DNA of 64,000 nucleotides from JACDAN01 sp963847235 (GCA_963847235.1 CAWJYU010000013.1:1-64000), one strand, 5' to 3'. Counted from the first letter of the stretch, positions 8,161-17,709 are shown. A program made the numbers and translations. Notes: generated by a model not told the origin, from the sequence alone.

Positions 8161-10844
8161 CCGTGCACGCACTCGCCGCGCCTGCTCAAGCCCGCCTCGG
8201 GCGAGGGAGCCTCTACGTCGTTGCGTTCGCAGCCGCGGCGGTCGGTGCCGGGACCGCGAGGGCGGTCACGACGACCTACCTCCCGGTGCTCCTCGACCGG
8301 ATCGACGACGCGCCGGGCCTGATCGGCGTCGTGATGCTCGTCAACGCGGGAGCCGGCTTCGCGGTTCCGCTCGTCATCGGCTACTGGAGCGACCAACGCC
8401 GCGCCCGCGGGCTCGGCGCGCGTCTGCCCTTCGTCCTCGGCGGCAGCCTGCTCGGGGCGGGCGGCCTGGTGGCCGTCGCCCTCGGCTCGTCGTCGTCCTA
8501 CCTCGCGCTCGCCGTCTTCGCCGCGACCGTCTACGTCGGCCTGAACGCGGTCACGACCGCGCATCGCGCCCTCGTCGCCGAGCTGTTCTCGAGCGGTGAG
8601 CGCGCGCGGGCCACCAGCGCGCAGGAGCTGGCCTTGCTGGCAGGCGGGCTGCTGGGCCTCGCCCTCGGCGGCGTGCTGGCGGACGTCGCGCTCTGGGCGC
8701 CGTTCGCAGCCGCCGCGCTGCTCCTGCCGCTGACGGCGGTACCGACCCTCCTCGGCGTCGCCGAGCCCCATGCGGACGGACACGAGCCGAAGGAGCGCCA
8801 AGCCCTCCGCTACTACCTCGCGGTCGCAACTCGTCCGGGCGTCCGGGGACTGCTCCTCGCGGAATGGCTGTGGGTGATGGGGTACGCCGCGCTACCGGCT
8901 TTCTTCGTCCTCTACGCCGAGAAGGTGCTCGACCTGTCGCTCTCGCGGGCGTCGCTCGTCCTCGCCGCCTTCGGACTCGTCACTGCCGCCGCGATGTTCG
9001 CCGCCGGACGCGTGAAGCGGCCCGAGCTGCTCCGGCCGCTGCTGCTCGTGGGCATCGCACTGATGGGAGGCGGCCTGCTCGCGGTCCCGCTGTCCACGAA
9101 CCTCGTTGCGACCACGCCGGCGCTGATTGCCGCTGCGGCCGGCTTCGGGATCGTCTCGACGGTCGGCTTCCCCTTCCTTGCGTCGATGATCCCGGAGGGC
9201 GAGGCGGGCTCCTACACGGCGCTCTTCTTCTCCGTCCGCGCGATCGGGTCGACCGTTGCACTGCCGCTCGCCGGCGCGCTGATCGCGTTCACCGAGAGCT
9301 ACCGGACGCTCTTCGTCCTCGGCGGGACCGTCACGCTGCTCGGCCTGGTGGCGCTCGCGGGGATTCGCGTTCCGGCGCACCGGCCGAGCCCCACCTGGGC
9401 GCTCCACTGGACGACCTCGCTCGCCGTTCTCTACGCAGTCGTCCTCGGAGCCGGAGTGCTCGTGGCAAGCACTGGGCTTCAGACGATCGACGAGACGCTT
9501 TTCCGCTGGATCAACGCGCTCGGCCCCGGGCCGGAGCTCCTCTTCGAGCTCCTCGAGAACCCGCTGCGGAACTACGCGCTTCTCGCCGCGTTCATCGTGG
9601 CCGCGGCACTCGTCACGCGCCAGCACCGAATCCGCCGGCTCCTCGCGCTGGAGCTGGTCTCGGTCGGCGTCGCCCTCGGGCTGCTCCAGGCGCTGTACGC
9701 GGTGTTCGACCGGCCGCGGCCCTCCGAGGTGTTCGAGCAGGCCGAGATCGCCCTCGCGTACGGGCACAACTGGGCCGCGATCGAGTCGTTCCCGAGTGGT
9801 CACATGGCAGTCATCACCGCGCTCGCCGCCACCGCGTGGTTCGCGATGCCGCAGCTCCGAGGGATCCTGGTCGCCTACATCGCGCTGAACGCCGTCACGC
9901 GCGTCTCGTTCGGCGCCCACTTCCCGGCGGACGTCGTCGCCGGCGCGGCGCTCGGCTACGGCAGCGCGCTGGCGGGGCGCTCGCTGCTTGCCCACACGGC
10001 GGCGACTCGGGCGGCGGCTGAGCGGCCGACACTCGGGCGCCTGGCACCGAGTCGCGTCCGGGCGGTGATGCCGAGCCACGGCGACGTCCCCGACCGCAGG
10101 CTCGTCGCAGAGGTGCTCGAGAACGTCGGCGGGCTCACCATCGTCGACGACGGCTCGGATGCGGAGACGGCGCGCGAGCTCGACCGGATCGCCGAGGAGT
10201 TCGGCGCCGAGCTGGTCCGCCTACCGAAACGCCGCGGAAAGGGAGCCGCGCTGCGGGCGGGCCTGGAGGCGGCGCAGGAGCAGCAGCCTCCTCCCGACGC
10301 GGCGGTGCTGATCGATGCCGACGGCCAGCATCCCGCGCGTGCGATCCCCGATCTCCTCGAAGCGGCGTCGAGCGCGGAGCTCGTCATCGGCGACCGGTTC
10401 GGCGACCTCGGCTCGATGCCGCTCAAGCGCCGGATCGCCAACCAGACCAGCCGAAGGCTCCTCGAGCTGACGACGGGGCACCGAGTCCGCGACACGCAGT
10501 CCGGGTTCCGGGTCCTCCGTGGCCGCGCCCTGGACGTTCCGATCTCGGGGAACGGCTACGAGGCCGAGAGCCGCCACCTGAAGTCGCTGCTCGTGCGCGA
10601 CGTCGACGTCGCTTGGGTGCCTATCCCGGCGATCTACGAGGACGAGCGAAGCGAGTTCCGCTCGGTGCGAGACTCCGCCAGGGTCGTGGCAGCGCTGGTC
10701 GGTCCTGCCGGAAGAAGTACGCCGTCGCAAGGCCGATCGCAACGCCGAGCAGGCTTCCGACGAGCACGTCCGACCAGAAGTGCACGCCGAGATACACGCG
10801 AGACACCGCAACCGTGCCTGCAAGCACCAGGAGGGGAATCCTGA
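8157..10844 (+). CDS. Three-domain fusion: MFS transporter - PAP2 phosphatase - GT2 glycosyltransferase
   Basis: An 895-residue protein in one uninterrupted frame with three recognisable parts. Residues about 20-410 are a 12-helix MFS carrier. Residues about 420-620 are a membrane PAP2 phosphatase with all three catalytic motifs: DRPRP after helix 3, SFPSGHMAV, and VSFGAHFPADVVAG. Residues about 635-830 are a family-2 glycosyltransferase of the dolichyl-phosphate-sugar type, with TIVDDGSDAET (nucleotide-binding Asp) and VLIDADGQHP (DxD-like metal site), then RDTQSGFRVLRG. A lipid-linked substrate would suit all three parts, with the upstream lipid kinase translationally coupled. The last 60-70 residues are Arg/Ser-rich, antisense to the neighbouring PAP2 gene, and may not be native. 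Confidence 0.85.
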   Translation: MTVHALAAPAQARLGRGSLYVVAFAAAAVGAGTARAVTTTYLPVLLDRIDDAPGLIGVVMLVNAGAGFAVPLVIGYWSDQRRARGLGARLPFVLGGSLLGAGGLVAVALGSSSSYLALAVFAATVYVGLNAVTTAHRALVAELFSSGERARATSAQELALLAGGLLGLALGGVLADVALWAPFAAAALLLPLTAVPTLLGVAEPHADGHEPKERQALRYYLAVATRPGVRGLLLAEWLWVMGYAALPAFFVLYAEKVLDLSLSRASLVLAAFGLVTAAAMFAAGRVKRPELLRPLLLVGIALMGGGLLAVPLSTNLVATTPALIAAAAGFGIVSTVGFPFLASMIPEGEAGSYTALFFSVRAIGSTVALPLAGALIAFTESYRTLFVLGGTVTLLGLVALAGIRVPAHRPSPTWALHWTTSLAVLYAVVLGAGVLVASTGLQTIDETLFRWINALGPGPELLFELLENPLRNYALLAAFIVAAALVTRQHRIRRLLALELVSVGVALGLLQALYAVFDRPRPSEVFEQAEIALAYGHNWAAIESFPSGHMAVITALAATAWFAMPQLRGILVAYIALNAVTRVSFGAHFPADVVAGAALGYGSALAGRSLLAHTAATRAAAERPTLGRLAPSRVRAVMPSHGDVPDRRLVAEVLENVGGLTIVDDGSDAETARELDRIAEEFGAELVRLPKRRGKGAALRAGLEAAQEQQPPPDAAVLIDADGQHPARAIPDLLEAASSAELVIGDRFGDLGSMPLKRRIANQTSRRLLELTTGHRVRDTQSGFRVLRGRALDVPISGNGYEAESRHLKSLLVRDVDVAWVPIPAIYEDERSEFRSVRDSARVVAALVGPAGRSTPSQGRSQRRAGFRRARPTRSARRDTRETPQPCLQAPGGES

Positions 10845-11238
10845 ACCGCGGGTAGAGCACGCCGACGGCGGTTGCGGCTGCAAACGCCGTCGCGGCATGG
10901 CCCGAGGGGAACGACGTCGAGTCCGGGAGCGACACGAGCGACTGGATTGCCGGGTCGGCGAGCGGCGGCCGTGCACGCTCGGTTGCGAGCTTCAGCAGCA
11001 CGGTGAGTCCTTCGGCAATCCCAGCCGCCGCAGCCGCGGCGAGCGCCGCAGCCGGAAGCCGGCGCTTCGCCGCATCGCAGCAACCGCCTGCCACCGCGAA
11101 GAGCGGCCACTTCACCCACCAGGCCGACGCGACGATGAAGACCGCAGTTGCAGGGCCCCAGTGCGCAGCGTGGAGCCACTCGAGAGCAGCCCCGTCCAAC
11201 TGGGCGAGCTGATTGATGAGACCCGACAGGGCGCTCAC
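10621..11238 (-). CDS. PAP2 superfamily membrane phosphatase
   Basis: A 205-residue (or 218 from a GTG at 11277) membrane protein with five to six helices. It has the full lipid-phosphate phosphatase signature: KLATERARP, SFPSGHAATAFA, and SRVYLGVHFWSDVLVG. Typical reactions are dephosphorylation of phosphatidic acid, diacylglycerol pyrophosphate or undecaprenyl pyrophosphate on the outer membrane face. I prefer the GTG at 11238 because the earlier one sits inside a terminator-like hairpin. The 3' end runs 224 bases into the convergent fusion gene, and the last 30 residues (Pro/Arg-rich) look unnatural. The true stop of one or both genes may be displaced by a sequence error. Confidence 0.82.
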   Translation of the reverse strand: MSALSGLINQLAQLDGAALEWLHAAHWGPATAVFIVASAWWVKWPLFAVAGGCCDAAKRRLPAAALAAAAAAGIAEGLTVLLKLATERARPPLADPAIQSLVSLPDSTSFPSGHAATAFAAATAVGVLYPRFRIPLLVLAGTVAVSRVYLGVHFWSDVLVGSLLGVAIGLATAYFFRQDRPALPRPWRSLAPSGTRFARPRRSPG

Positions 11239-11271
11239 GATAGTCGCGAAAGATGAAGGCGGGATGAGAGC

Positions 11272-11308
11272 CCACACGGAGGCTGAACAATGTCCAGCCT
11301 CCGTGTGG
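11272..11308 (-). terminator. Terminator-like hairpin after the haloperoxidase operon
   Basis: A perfect 14-base inverted repeat (11272-11285 and 11295-11308) with a nine-base loop. It lies ten bases past the haloperoxidase stop and before the next same-strand gene. There is no clear T-tract, as is common in high-GC genomes. Confidence 0.6.
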
Positions 11309-11318
11309 CCGCCTGGCT

Positions 11319-12602
11319 CTAGTCGTCGTCGTCGTCGTGGTCGTGGTGGCCGTCGGTGAGAAAGTGCTCCCGGCCGACGTCGCGGGCGATGCGCGGGAAG
11401 TGCTTGGAGCTCTTCTCCGTCGTCCAGCGGTAGTGGAGGCCGCCCCAGACACGGGCGTTCCCGACGTCCTCGACGAGGTCATCGAGGTTGTTGTATGTCC
11501 GCGTCGTCTGGGTGACCGTGCTGAAGACGGGGAGCTTCACGCGCTTCGTCCCGAAGTAGTTCCGGAGCGACTCGGTGACGGCGCCGGTGTAGCAGGCGTG
11601 ACCCGAGGGGTACTCCGGGTGGTTGCCGACGAGGAACGGCAGCCAGCCCGCCTCAGGCGAGGTAGCCGGGTTTCCGTCGGTGTCTGCCCGCCCGATCGCG
11701 TGGTTGGGCCGCCAGAACATGTAGTGGTACTTCGCCTCCCAGCAGGCGAGCATCGTGTCCGCCGTCGCGACGTTCACATAGCCCAGCAGCCGTGCAGACT
11801 CACGCAGGCTGAGGCCACGAGCGTTCGCCAGGTCACGCAGGGTGCGGTTGAACTGGAAGAACGTCTGCTCGCTGTGGAAGCGGGCGGTCTCGGTCTGGAA
11901 CGGCGTTCGTACCGTGCTGTTGACCCGTCCGATCGACTGCACCTCCGCCAAATCCCGGGCATAGCGTCGGCTCGTCATCGAGATCGGGCCGCCGGGCCGG
12001 TACTCGGAGAGCGAGTCGTGCGTGAACGGCCGCACGAGCCCGAGGCCGGGGGTGACCACCGGGGTCGTCGCGATCGGCTCGAACACGCCAGGCCCGAACG
12101 GAGGCTGCACGTACGGAACGACGTCGTCGAACTTGTCGCCGGTCCTCATGGCCAGCATCCCTGCCGCTGCGGCCACACCGACCGCCTTGCCGCCGTCCTT
12201 TGCAGGCCCGTTCGGAATCGACGCCATGTACGCGTCGTACGCCATCTGGACGGTCGCCGTCTGCGCGGCACGCGAGCGACGAGGACGTCCTTTGCCGCCT
12301 GTGCGACGGCCGCGCTCCACCGACGCACCCGGGGGCGCCGTTACACCGGTCGCGAACGGCTCGAGGCCTCCTTCGATCGAAGCGACGGCGTCGTACATCG
12401 CTCCATGGACCATTCCGCCGAGCACGGCGCTGGCGGCGGGCGCCCGGCCAACGACGATCGCATTCGCGGCGACTTCGCTCCAGTGGACGACGGCGTTGTC
12501 ACCGGGTGCCGCCGACGCTCCTCCGGGTCCCAGCGCCAGCACAGCGACAAGGGCAAGCATCGCTGCAACACCGGCGCCGACTTTCATCCTTCTTGGTCTC
12601 AT
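11319..12602 (-). CDS. Secreted vanadium-dependent haloperoxidase-like (PAP2 fold) protein
   Basis: A 427-residue protein with a signal peptide (residues 1-31, cleavage after GASA-A likely). The C-terminal half has the vanadate/phosphate pocket of vanadium haloperoxidases and acid phosphatases: KYHYMFWRP (Lys291, Arg298), HPEYPSGH (Ser333, His335) and NARVWGGLHYRW (Arg384, His390). The spacing, and the long N-terminal helical domain with HWSEVAANAIV and AVLGGMVHGAMYDAV, place it with bacterial vanadium haloperoxidase-like proteins rather than lipid PAP2 enzymes. Whether it oxidises halide or hydrolyses phosphate cannot be told. The protein ends in a His/Asp tail (HHDHDDDDD). It is coupled by ATGA to the small gene upstream. 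Confidence 0.87.
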   Translation of the reverse strand: MRPRRMKVGAGVAAMLALVAVLALGPGGASAAPGDNAVVHWSEVAANAIVVGRAPAASAVLGGMVHGAMYDAVASIEGGLEPFATGVTAPPGASVERGRRTGGKGRPRRSRAAQTATVQMAYDAYMASIPNGPAKDGGKAVGVAAAAGMLAMRTGDKFDDVVPYVQPPFGPGVFEPIATTPVVTPGLGLVRPFTHDSLSEYRPGGPISMTSRRYARDLAEVQSIGRVNSTVRTPFQTETARFHSEQTFFQFNRTLRDLANARGLSLRESARLLGYVNVATADTMLACWEAKYHYMFWRPNHAIGRADTDGNPATSPEAGWLPFLVGNHPEYPSGHACYTGAVTESLRNYFGTKRVKLPVFSTVTQTTRTYNNLDDLVEDVGNARVWGGLHYRWTTEKSSKHFPRIARDVGREHFLTDGHHDHDDDDD

Positions 12603-12874
12603 GCGGAGTTCTCCTCTCCGGTTGGGATTGCTTCGACGATGCGAATAAGGCCGAGCTCTGCCCGCTCGGCTGCGAGCGCGGCATCCCGGCTCGACGGTGC
12701 GGCGAAGACGAAGAAGCAGATCTCGTCCGCAGGCAGGTGGAAGGCCCGTTGGAAGCTGACGACGGTGCCCTCCTGCGTCAGCTCCTCGGCCGCCGACCGA
12801 GCTCTCGCTTCACGCGCGGTCCGCTCTGCGGCGTTGCCGTGAGCGAGGTACGTCTCGACGAGATAGCTCGGCAC
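12599..12874 (-). CDS. Small DUF4242-like protein
   Basis: A 91-residue protein starting at a GTG that gives V/M-P-S-Y-L-V-E-T-Y. The pattern PSYLVETY... then AARSAAEELTQEGTVVSFQRAFHLPADEICFFVF and a final RIVEAI matches the small ferredoxin-like DUF4242 type, in which the LP-x-DE-x-C-F segment is characteristic. Its function is unknown; some relatives bind metal. The upstream extension in the same frame (39 residues) is Ser/Arg-rich and unlike the family, so I exclude it. The stop overlaps the haloperoxidase start by four bases, so the two are very likely co-translated. The large LuxR regulator gene ends 46 bases upstream. Confidence 0.7.
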   Translation of the reverse strand: MPSYLVETYLAHGNAAERTAREARARSAAEELTQEGTVVSFQRAFHLPADEICFFVFAAPSSRDAALAAERAELGLIRIVEAIPTGEENSA

Positions 12875-12920
12875 CGCAAGGACGCTCGCAGCCTGCGGCC
12901 GGCCGCGAAAGCTGGAAACC

Positions 12921-15673
12921 TCAGCTGTTTGCGACGAAAAGGTGCGCGAGCTCGGTGCGCGAGCGCACTTCCAGCTTGCGGTAGACACGCGTCAGCGTTG
13001 TCTCCACGGAGTGCACGGTCAGGAAGAGGGTCGCGGCCACCTCTCGGTTCGTACGGCCCCCGGCGACAAGCAGGGCGATCCGGCGCTCGGCCTCGGTCAG
13101 CTCGCCGTTCGCGGGTGCACGTCCGCCGATCCGCGTGAGCTCGTCGCGGGTCTGCTCGGCCCAGAGCGGCGCGCCGAGCCGCTCGAAGCGCGTCGAGCGC
13201 GTCCTCGAGCGTCGCGCGGGCGTCGCCACGCTTCTTCGCGCGCCGCCGCGTCCGCCCGAGCGCGAGCAGTGTTCGCGCGTGCTGGAAGGGATCCGTGCGT
13301 GCGGTCGTGTTCGGCCAGCGAGCGCTCGAAGCTCACGAAGGCGCCGTCGAGATCGCCTCGCGCGGCCAGCAGCAGCCCGCGACAGCGCGCGAGGATCGCC
13401 AGTGCCCAGGCCCGGTCGAGGGCGGAGGCTCGCTCGTGCCAGGTCGCGAGAATCTCTTCGGCCTCGTCGAGCTCGCCGACAGCGATCAGCGCCTCGAGCA
13501 GATCGCCGAGCTCAACGCGCTCAGCCGGGTCGAGCATGAATGTGTTCCGACGCTCGTACGACCGCCTGAGGTAAGGGAGCGCCGCGCTTGCATCCCCGAG
13601 CGAGAGCTCGACGAAGCCGAGCACCCAGCCGTGGCCCGACTGCGCCCCACCGATGCCCTCGGCCTCGGCCCGAGCGATCGCCGCTTGCGCTGTGGTGCGC
13701 GCGTCATTGATCCGGCCCCGATGCGCGGCGATGATTGCGGCTGGAAGCTCGTCCTGTGGGAGCAGCCGGCCGAGTTGCTTTTGGAGGTCGATCGAGTCAG
13801 CCGTGTATCGGTCAGCCTTCTCCCAGTCTCCGGCCCGCCACTCGACGAACCCGAGTCCCCAGAGTGCGTCCGACTCGACGACAGGGTCGTTCCGCGCCTG
13901 CCCTGCACTTCGGGCCTCCTGAAAAAGCACGCGTGCTCGCTCGACCTGTGCCGACCAGAAGAGCTGCTCTCCGAACCTGAACGTCGGGCCATCCACTAGC
14001 GGCCACCCGTCTAGTGATCGTTCGATCGAGAGTGCTTCTTCCATCGTCTCACTCGCGATGCCGCGACCCGCGCCGAAGTGCGTTCTGCCGTACTCCCCGA
14101 GCACCCGACAGCGAAGCTCCGCGTCCTCGATGCCCGAGGCCAGGCTGACTGCGAGCTCGGCGTGCTCGAATCCACGCCGGACTCCGTCGTTCGACCGCAT
14201 CCACATCGCAAGCGAAACGTGGATGGATGCCTGAAGCGCATCGTCGCCCGCAGCCTCAGGGAGCGCTTCGCGGTAGAGCGCGATCGCCGTTTGCGGCCTC
14301 ACCTGGATGCGGGCCAGGTGAGCCAGAACGGTTGCACGTTCAACCCCCGGGACGGCGGCTGTACGCGCGTCTTCGAGCAGCGCGTTGGCTCGCGCCGTGT
14401 CACCGGCGCCGTGGTGCAGATCGGCCGCGAGGAACAAGCGCCGACGGGCATCGTCCGAGCCCGAGGCAGGCGTGAGCCGAAGCGCCTGCTCGGCGAGATC
14501 GGCGCCTGCAACAGGGGCCCCGCGCGCGTGCGCCGTCCGAGCAGCCTCCTCCAAAGTAGACGCGATATTTCGATCGGGCTTGGCAGTGGCGAGCGCGAGA
14601 TGGCGGGCTCGTTCCTCGGCGGAGGGGACGACATCGGCGAGCCGTGCGTGCAGAGACCGGCGGCGTGCGGGTGTCTGGCGGACGACGACCGCCGAGCCCA
14701 GCAGCGGGTGCGTGAATCTCACGTCTTCGCCGTCGAGGTCGAGGATCCGGGCCTCGAGCGCCTCGGCGAGTCCCGGATCCATGCGAGCTCCGAGCGCCGC
14801 TTCCAGGAGCCCGACGGTCGGCTCGGCCAGCGCGGCGACAGCGTGCGCAACCTCGAGCGCATCGGGGCCGAGGCTGTCGATTCGCGCGTGGAGGAGCTCG
14901 TCGAGGCTCGACGGAATCGGGAGCTCGTCGCCGGGCGCGAGCGTGCCGCCTCGGCGCTGCAGCGCAGTCGCCAGCTCGAGCGCGAAGAAGGGGTTGCCGC
15001 GCGAGGTCTCCCAGAGCCTGATCAGGGTCGGTCGCGGAAAGCTTGCGCCGAGGCGTATGTGGAGCAGCTCGTGGGTCGCGCCGAGGCTGAGGCCGGTGAC
15101 TTCGACCGACTGGAGCCGCTCCTCGGGAACGGCGCGGCGGAGCCACTCCGGCACCTCGCCGCGGACCGCCAGCAGCGCGGCGACCGGCTCACGATCGAGG
15201 CGGGCGAGCGCGTAGCCGAGCGCCGCGATCGACGCCGCATCCAGCCACTGGACGTCGTCGACCGCGACGCAGAGCGGACTGTCGCCGGAGAGTCTTCGCA
15301 CGGCTGCGAGGAACGCGGCCGCCACGGCGCGCTCGTCGGCGTCGACCTCGGTGTCGCCGAGCAGCAAGGCGGCTTCGAGAGCCCGCCGCTGGATCGGCGG
15401 CAGCTCGGCGACGATCTTGTCGGCGCCGCCGAGCAGGTCGGCCAACCCTGCGAACGAGAAGCGGGTCTCGGCTCCCGAGGGTCGAGAGGACAGGATTCGG
15501 TAGCCGCGGGTCGACGCGGCCTCGATTCCGGCCTGCCACAGCGTCGTCTTGCCGATTCCGGCCTCGCCGGGCAGAACCGCGGCGCCCGGAAGCTGATCGG
15601 CGGCGTCGAGGAGCCCGACGATGGTTCCGAGCTCCTCGTCCCTTCCGACAAGCTGCCGGGCCGCAGTGGACAC
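12921..15673 (-). CDS. LuxR-family regulator with N-terminal AAA ATPase (LAL type), frame-broken twice
   Basis: A regulator of about 915 residues. From the start: Walker A (GEAGIGKTTLW), Walker B (CVAVDDVQWLD), a STAND-type winged region, a long TPR-like helical domain with repeated AxWxGxxEWRAGDWEKA units, and a C-terminal LuxR helix-turn-helix (LTEAERRIALLVAGGRTNREVA, then SVETTLTRVYRKL). The helix-turn-helix is in a different frame. Two single extra bases, near 13290 and 13190, break a segment that otherwise reads HDRT-DPFQHARTLLALGR ... ATLEDALDA-FERLGAPLW, a conserved family sequence. The GTG at 15673 starts at VSTAARQLVGRD. It is probably a transcriptional activator of the downstream DUF4242/haloperoxidase genes. 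Confidence 0.8.
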
Positions 15674-15980
15674 GTGGCAATCCTGAGCCAACTCGCGGGG
15701 TGATTCAATGGCCCGAATGGGGCGGTTTGCGCTGACGACCACGATGACCGTCGACGCCCTGAATCGACGTGGGCGAGTGGTTCGTGGCCGACGGTGAGCA
15801 CGATCGCGCGGTGCGAGAGCAGTTCGAAGAGGCGGCGGCGATGATCATCTTGGGGCGCTGGATCCACCCGGCCGAGCCCCTGACGCAGCGCCGCAATCAC
15901 GCCCGGCGCGAAAAGTCACACAATCGGCACAGTTCGCCCTTGACAGCTCGCGGGGTCCGACACCGGGCGGGCGCCCTGAG
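15674..15980. other. Intergenic region without a recognisable gene
   Basis: About 300 bases between the LuxR-family regulator start and the convergently placed glycoside hydrolase stop. Open frames here have no family resemblance and no ribosome-binding site. It presumably holds the regulator promoter. I see no convincing repeat or terminator. Confidence 0.5.
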
Positions 15981-17162
15981 CTATCGGCGCATCTTGGCGA
16001 ACGCGCGATAGGCGGGCTTGCGCGCGCCGCGGGCGGTGAACACGCCCGACTGCCAGCCGGAGAGCCGCTTCTCGTCCCGGATCAGGAACCAGACGATCAT
16101 GTCGATCCGGCGGGTCTGTCGCGCGATCGCGAACGCCTGGTGCACGTACTTCGCCTGCGTCCGGTACCGGACGCCGAACTGCCGGTCGGGCGGGCTCGTC
16201 TGGTAGCCGTACTCGGTGACCCAGAGCCGCATCTTGCGACCCCAGAGGCGGTTGACGTGGTTGATCAGCACGCCGATGTTCGCGAGCGTGATCGACTTCT
16301 TCGAGCGCGGAACCGTGTCCGGGCGCTCGAACTTGCTCCCGTAGTACGGGTGGTGGGCGTAGGCGTCGAAGTGCTTGAGACCGGCGCGGCGCAGCCACGT
16401 CATGAAGACGAGCGGCGAGGTCGACGGGCGCGAGCTGCGCGGCGCGTCGTTCCCCCGCGGGCCGGTGACGCCACAGGCGACCTTCTCGCCGCGCAGGCGG
16501 GTGGAGTGCACGCCGGCGAAGACGGCCCTGCAGATCTTGGCGTAGTCGAAGGCGCTCTGAGGCCGCCAGCCGCCGCGGAACCGCTTCCACTGCGGCTTCA
16601 GGAAGACGGGATTGTTCGGCTCGTTCCAGGCGAGCCAGTGGCGCACGGACGGGAGCCTCCGCGCAGGCTCGTTCTCGACAGTCTTCACGCGGTACGTGCC
16701 GCTGTAGCGCCGGGCGGCGGCGTGGGAGAAGAGCCGGAGGTCGGTCATGCGGCGCGGCAGACGGTTCCTGGCGCGGCCGGCCCAGCGCGGCGTCCCGTAG
16801 ATCGTCGCGAGCACGCGGACCTTGTTCGCCGCCGCCTTCGAGACGACGTTGTCGACCGCCGTCCAGTTGTAGGCGCGGTCGGCCGGGTCGGCGGCCCTCT
16901 TCGGGCGCCGCTTGGCGACGCTCGACCAGTCGATCGTGATGCGGACGATGCCGGCGCGCAGACCGCGAAGCTGCCTGAACGCCCAGTCCGTGCGGCCGTA
17001 GACCTGCGCATCGTCGTAGAAGCCGACGAGCATTCCTGACTGGAGCGACCGGTAGGCGACGGAGTCCGAGCTCGAGGCGGAATCTGCGGTCGATGTCGTG
17101 GCGGCCGCGACTCCCGCGGCAGCGACGATCGAGACGACGGAAATAAGGACGCGCTTGGACAT
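15981..17162 (-). CDS. Secreted cellulase-like glycoside hydrolase (clan GH-A type TIM barrel)
   Basis: A 393-residue secreted protein with a signal peptide (residues 1-27, ending AATTSTADSA). A TIM-barrel follows. VRITIDWSSVAKRRP is an early strand, HWLAWNEPNNPVF carries the Asn-Glu pair that supplies the acid/base Glu in clan GH-A, and MRLWVTEYGYQT carries the probable nucleophile Glu at the end of the seventh strand. Such enzymes cleave beta-linked polysaccharides or glycosides outside the cell. The protein is very Arg-rich between motifs. No carbohydrate-binding module is seen. The substrate is unknown. It is followed on the same strand by no operon partner. Confidence 0.8.
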   Translation of the reverse strand: MSKRVLISVVSIVAAAGVAAATTSTADSASSSDSVAYRSLQSGMLVGFYDDAQVYGRTDWAFRQLRGLRAGIVRITIDWSSVAKRRPKRAADPADRAYNWTAVDNVVSKAAANKVRVLATIYGTPRWAGRARNRLPRRMTDLRLFSHAAARRYSGTYRVKTVENEPARRLPSVRHWLAWNEPNNPVFLKPQWKRFRGGWRPQSAFDYAKICRAVFAGVHSTRLRGEKVACGVTGPRGNDAPRSSRPSTSPLVFMTWLRRAGLKHFDAYAHHPYYGSKFERPDTVPRSKKSITLANIGVLINHVNRLWGRKMRLWVTEYGYQTSPPDRQFGVRYRTQAKYVHQAFAIARQTRRIDMIVWFLIRDEKRLSGWQSGVFTARGARKPAYRAFAKMRR

Positions 17163-17256
17163 GGCCTTCTAGAACGAGGCTAGCCGCGATCTGCCCCGTC
17201 CTCAGTCATGCTTACCAAGGCTTTACTGCTCTAAAACATGGCACTCATTGGAGCAA

Positions 17257-17709
17257 TCACTCCTGCTCCAAGCGCTCGTACGCGAGGGTCAGCTCCTCCA
17301 TCGCGACGTCGGTGCCTCGGGCGTTCAAGGGGCCGCTGACGTGCTTGACGATCCGGGCCCGGAACAGCTTCCACGTCATCACGACGGCGGTGTGATCCTC
17401 GCTCTGGAGCTGGATCGTGACGGTCCGCACAGCTCCCTGCTCGCCGTTCCGGATGTCGTTGAGCCAGTCGTAGAGGTCGAGCGAGCCGATGATCCCGCGC
17501 TTGAGCGTGACGTCGGGGTACCTGGCGAGGCCGGTGAGCTTCCGGACGTCGTTCGCCCTGTCGTTGCCGTTTCGGTACTCGATGACGTCGACGGCCATCG
17601 CGATCTCGCTGCACTCCTGGAATCCGGCCTGCGGACCGTCGGTCGAGCCGGTGCCGAGGTCGACGAGGAAGTTGAACTGCGCATAAGGGAAGTCGCGAAG
17701 GACGGCCAT
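17257..17709 (-). CDS. Phage tail tube-like protein (T4 gp19 / contractile injection system family)
   Basis: A 150-residue protein of the gp19-like tail-tube family. It opens FPYAQFNFLVDLGTG, typical of tube monomers of contractile tails and extracellular injection systems. It continues with AGFQECSEIAMAVDVIEYRNGND, LTGLARYPDVTLKRGIIGSLDLYDWL and ends AMEELTLAYERLEQE, all hallmarks of the family. In such systems the monomers stack into the rigid inner tube. A strong AAGGAGAG site precedes the ATG. It lies one base after the second tail-like gene, so both are one operon. No sheath, baseplate, spike, ATPase or terminase gene is visible within the window. Confidence 0.85.
   Translation of the reverse strand: MAVLRDFPYAQFNFLVDLGTGSTDGPQAGFQECSEIAMAVDVIEYRNGNDRANDVRKLTGLARYPDVTLKRGIIGSLDLYDWLNDIRNGEQGAVRTVTIQLQSEDHTAVVMTWKLFRARIVKHVSGPLNARGTDVAMEELTLAYERLEQE

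Noticed and set aside
14078..15703. A 541-residue plus-strand open frame antisense to the LuxR-type regulator
   Set aside because: It has no recognisable family and mirrors the regulator's codon structure; the regulator has clear Walker motifs.
15769..16011. An 80-residue plus-strand frame in the gap after the LuxR-type regulator
   Set aside because: It has no ribosome-binding site and no family, and it overlaps the glycoside hydrolase end.
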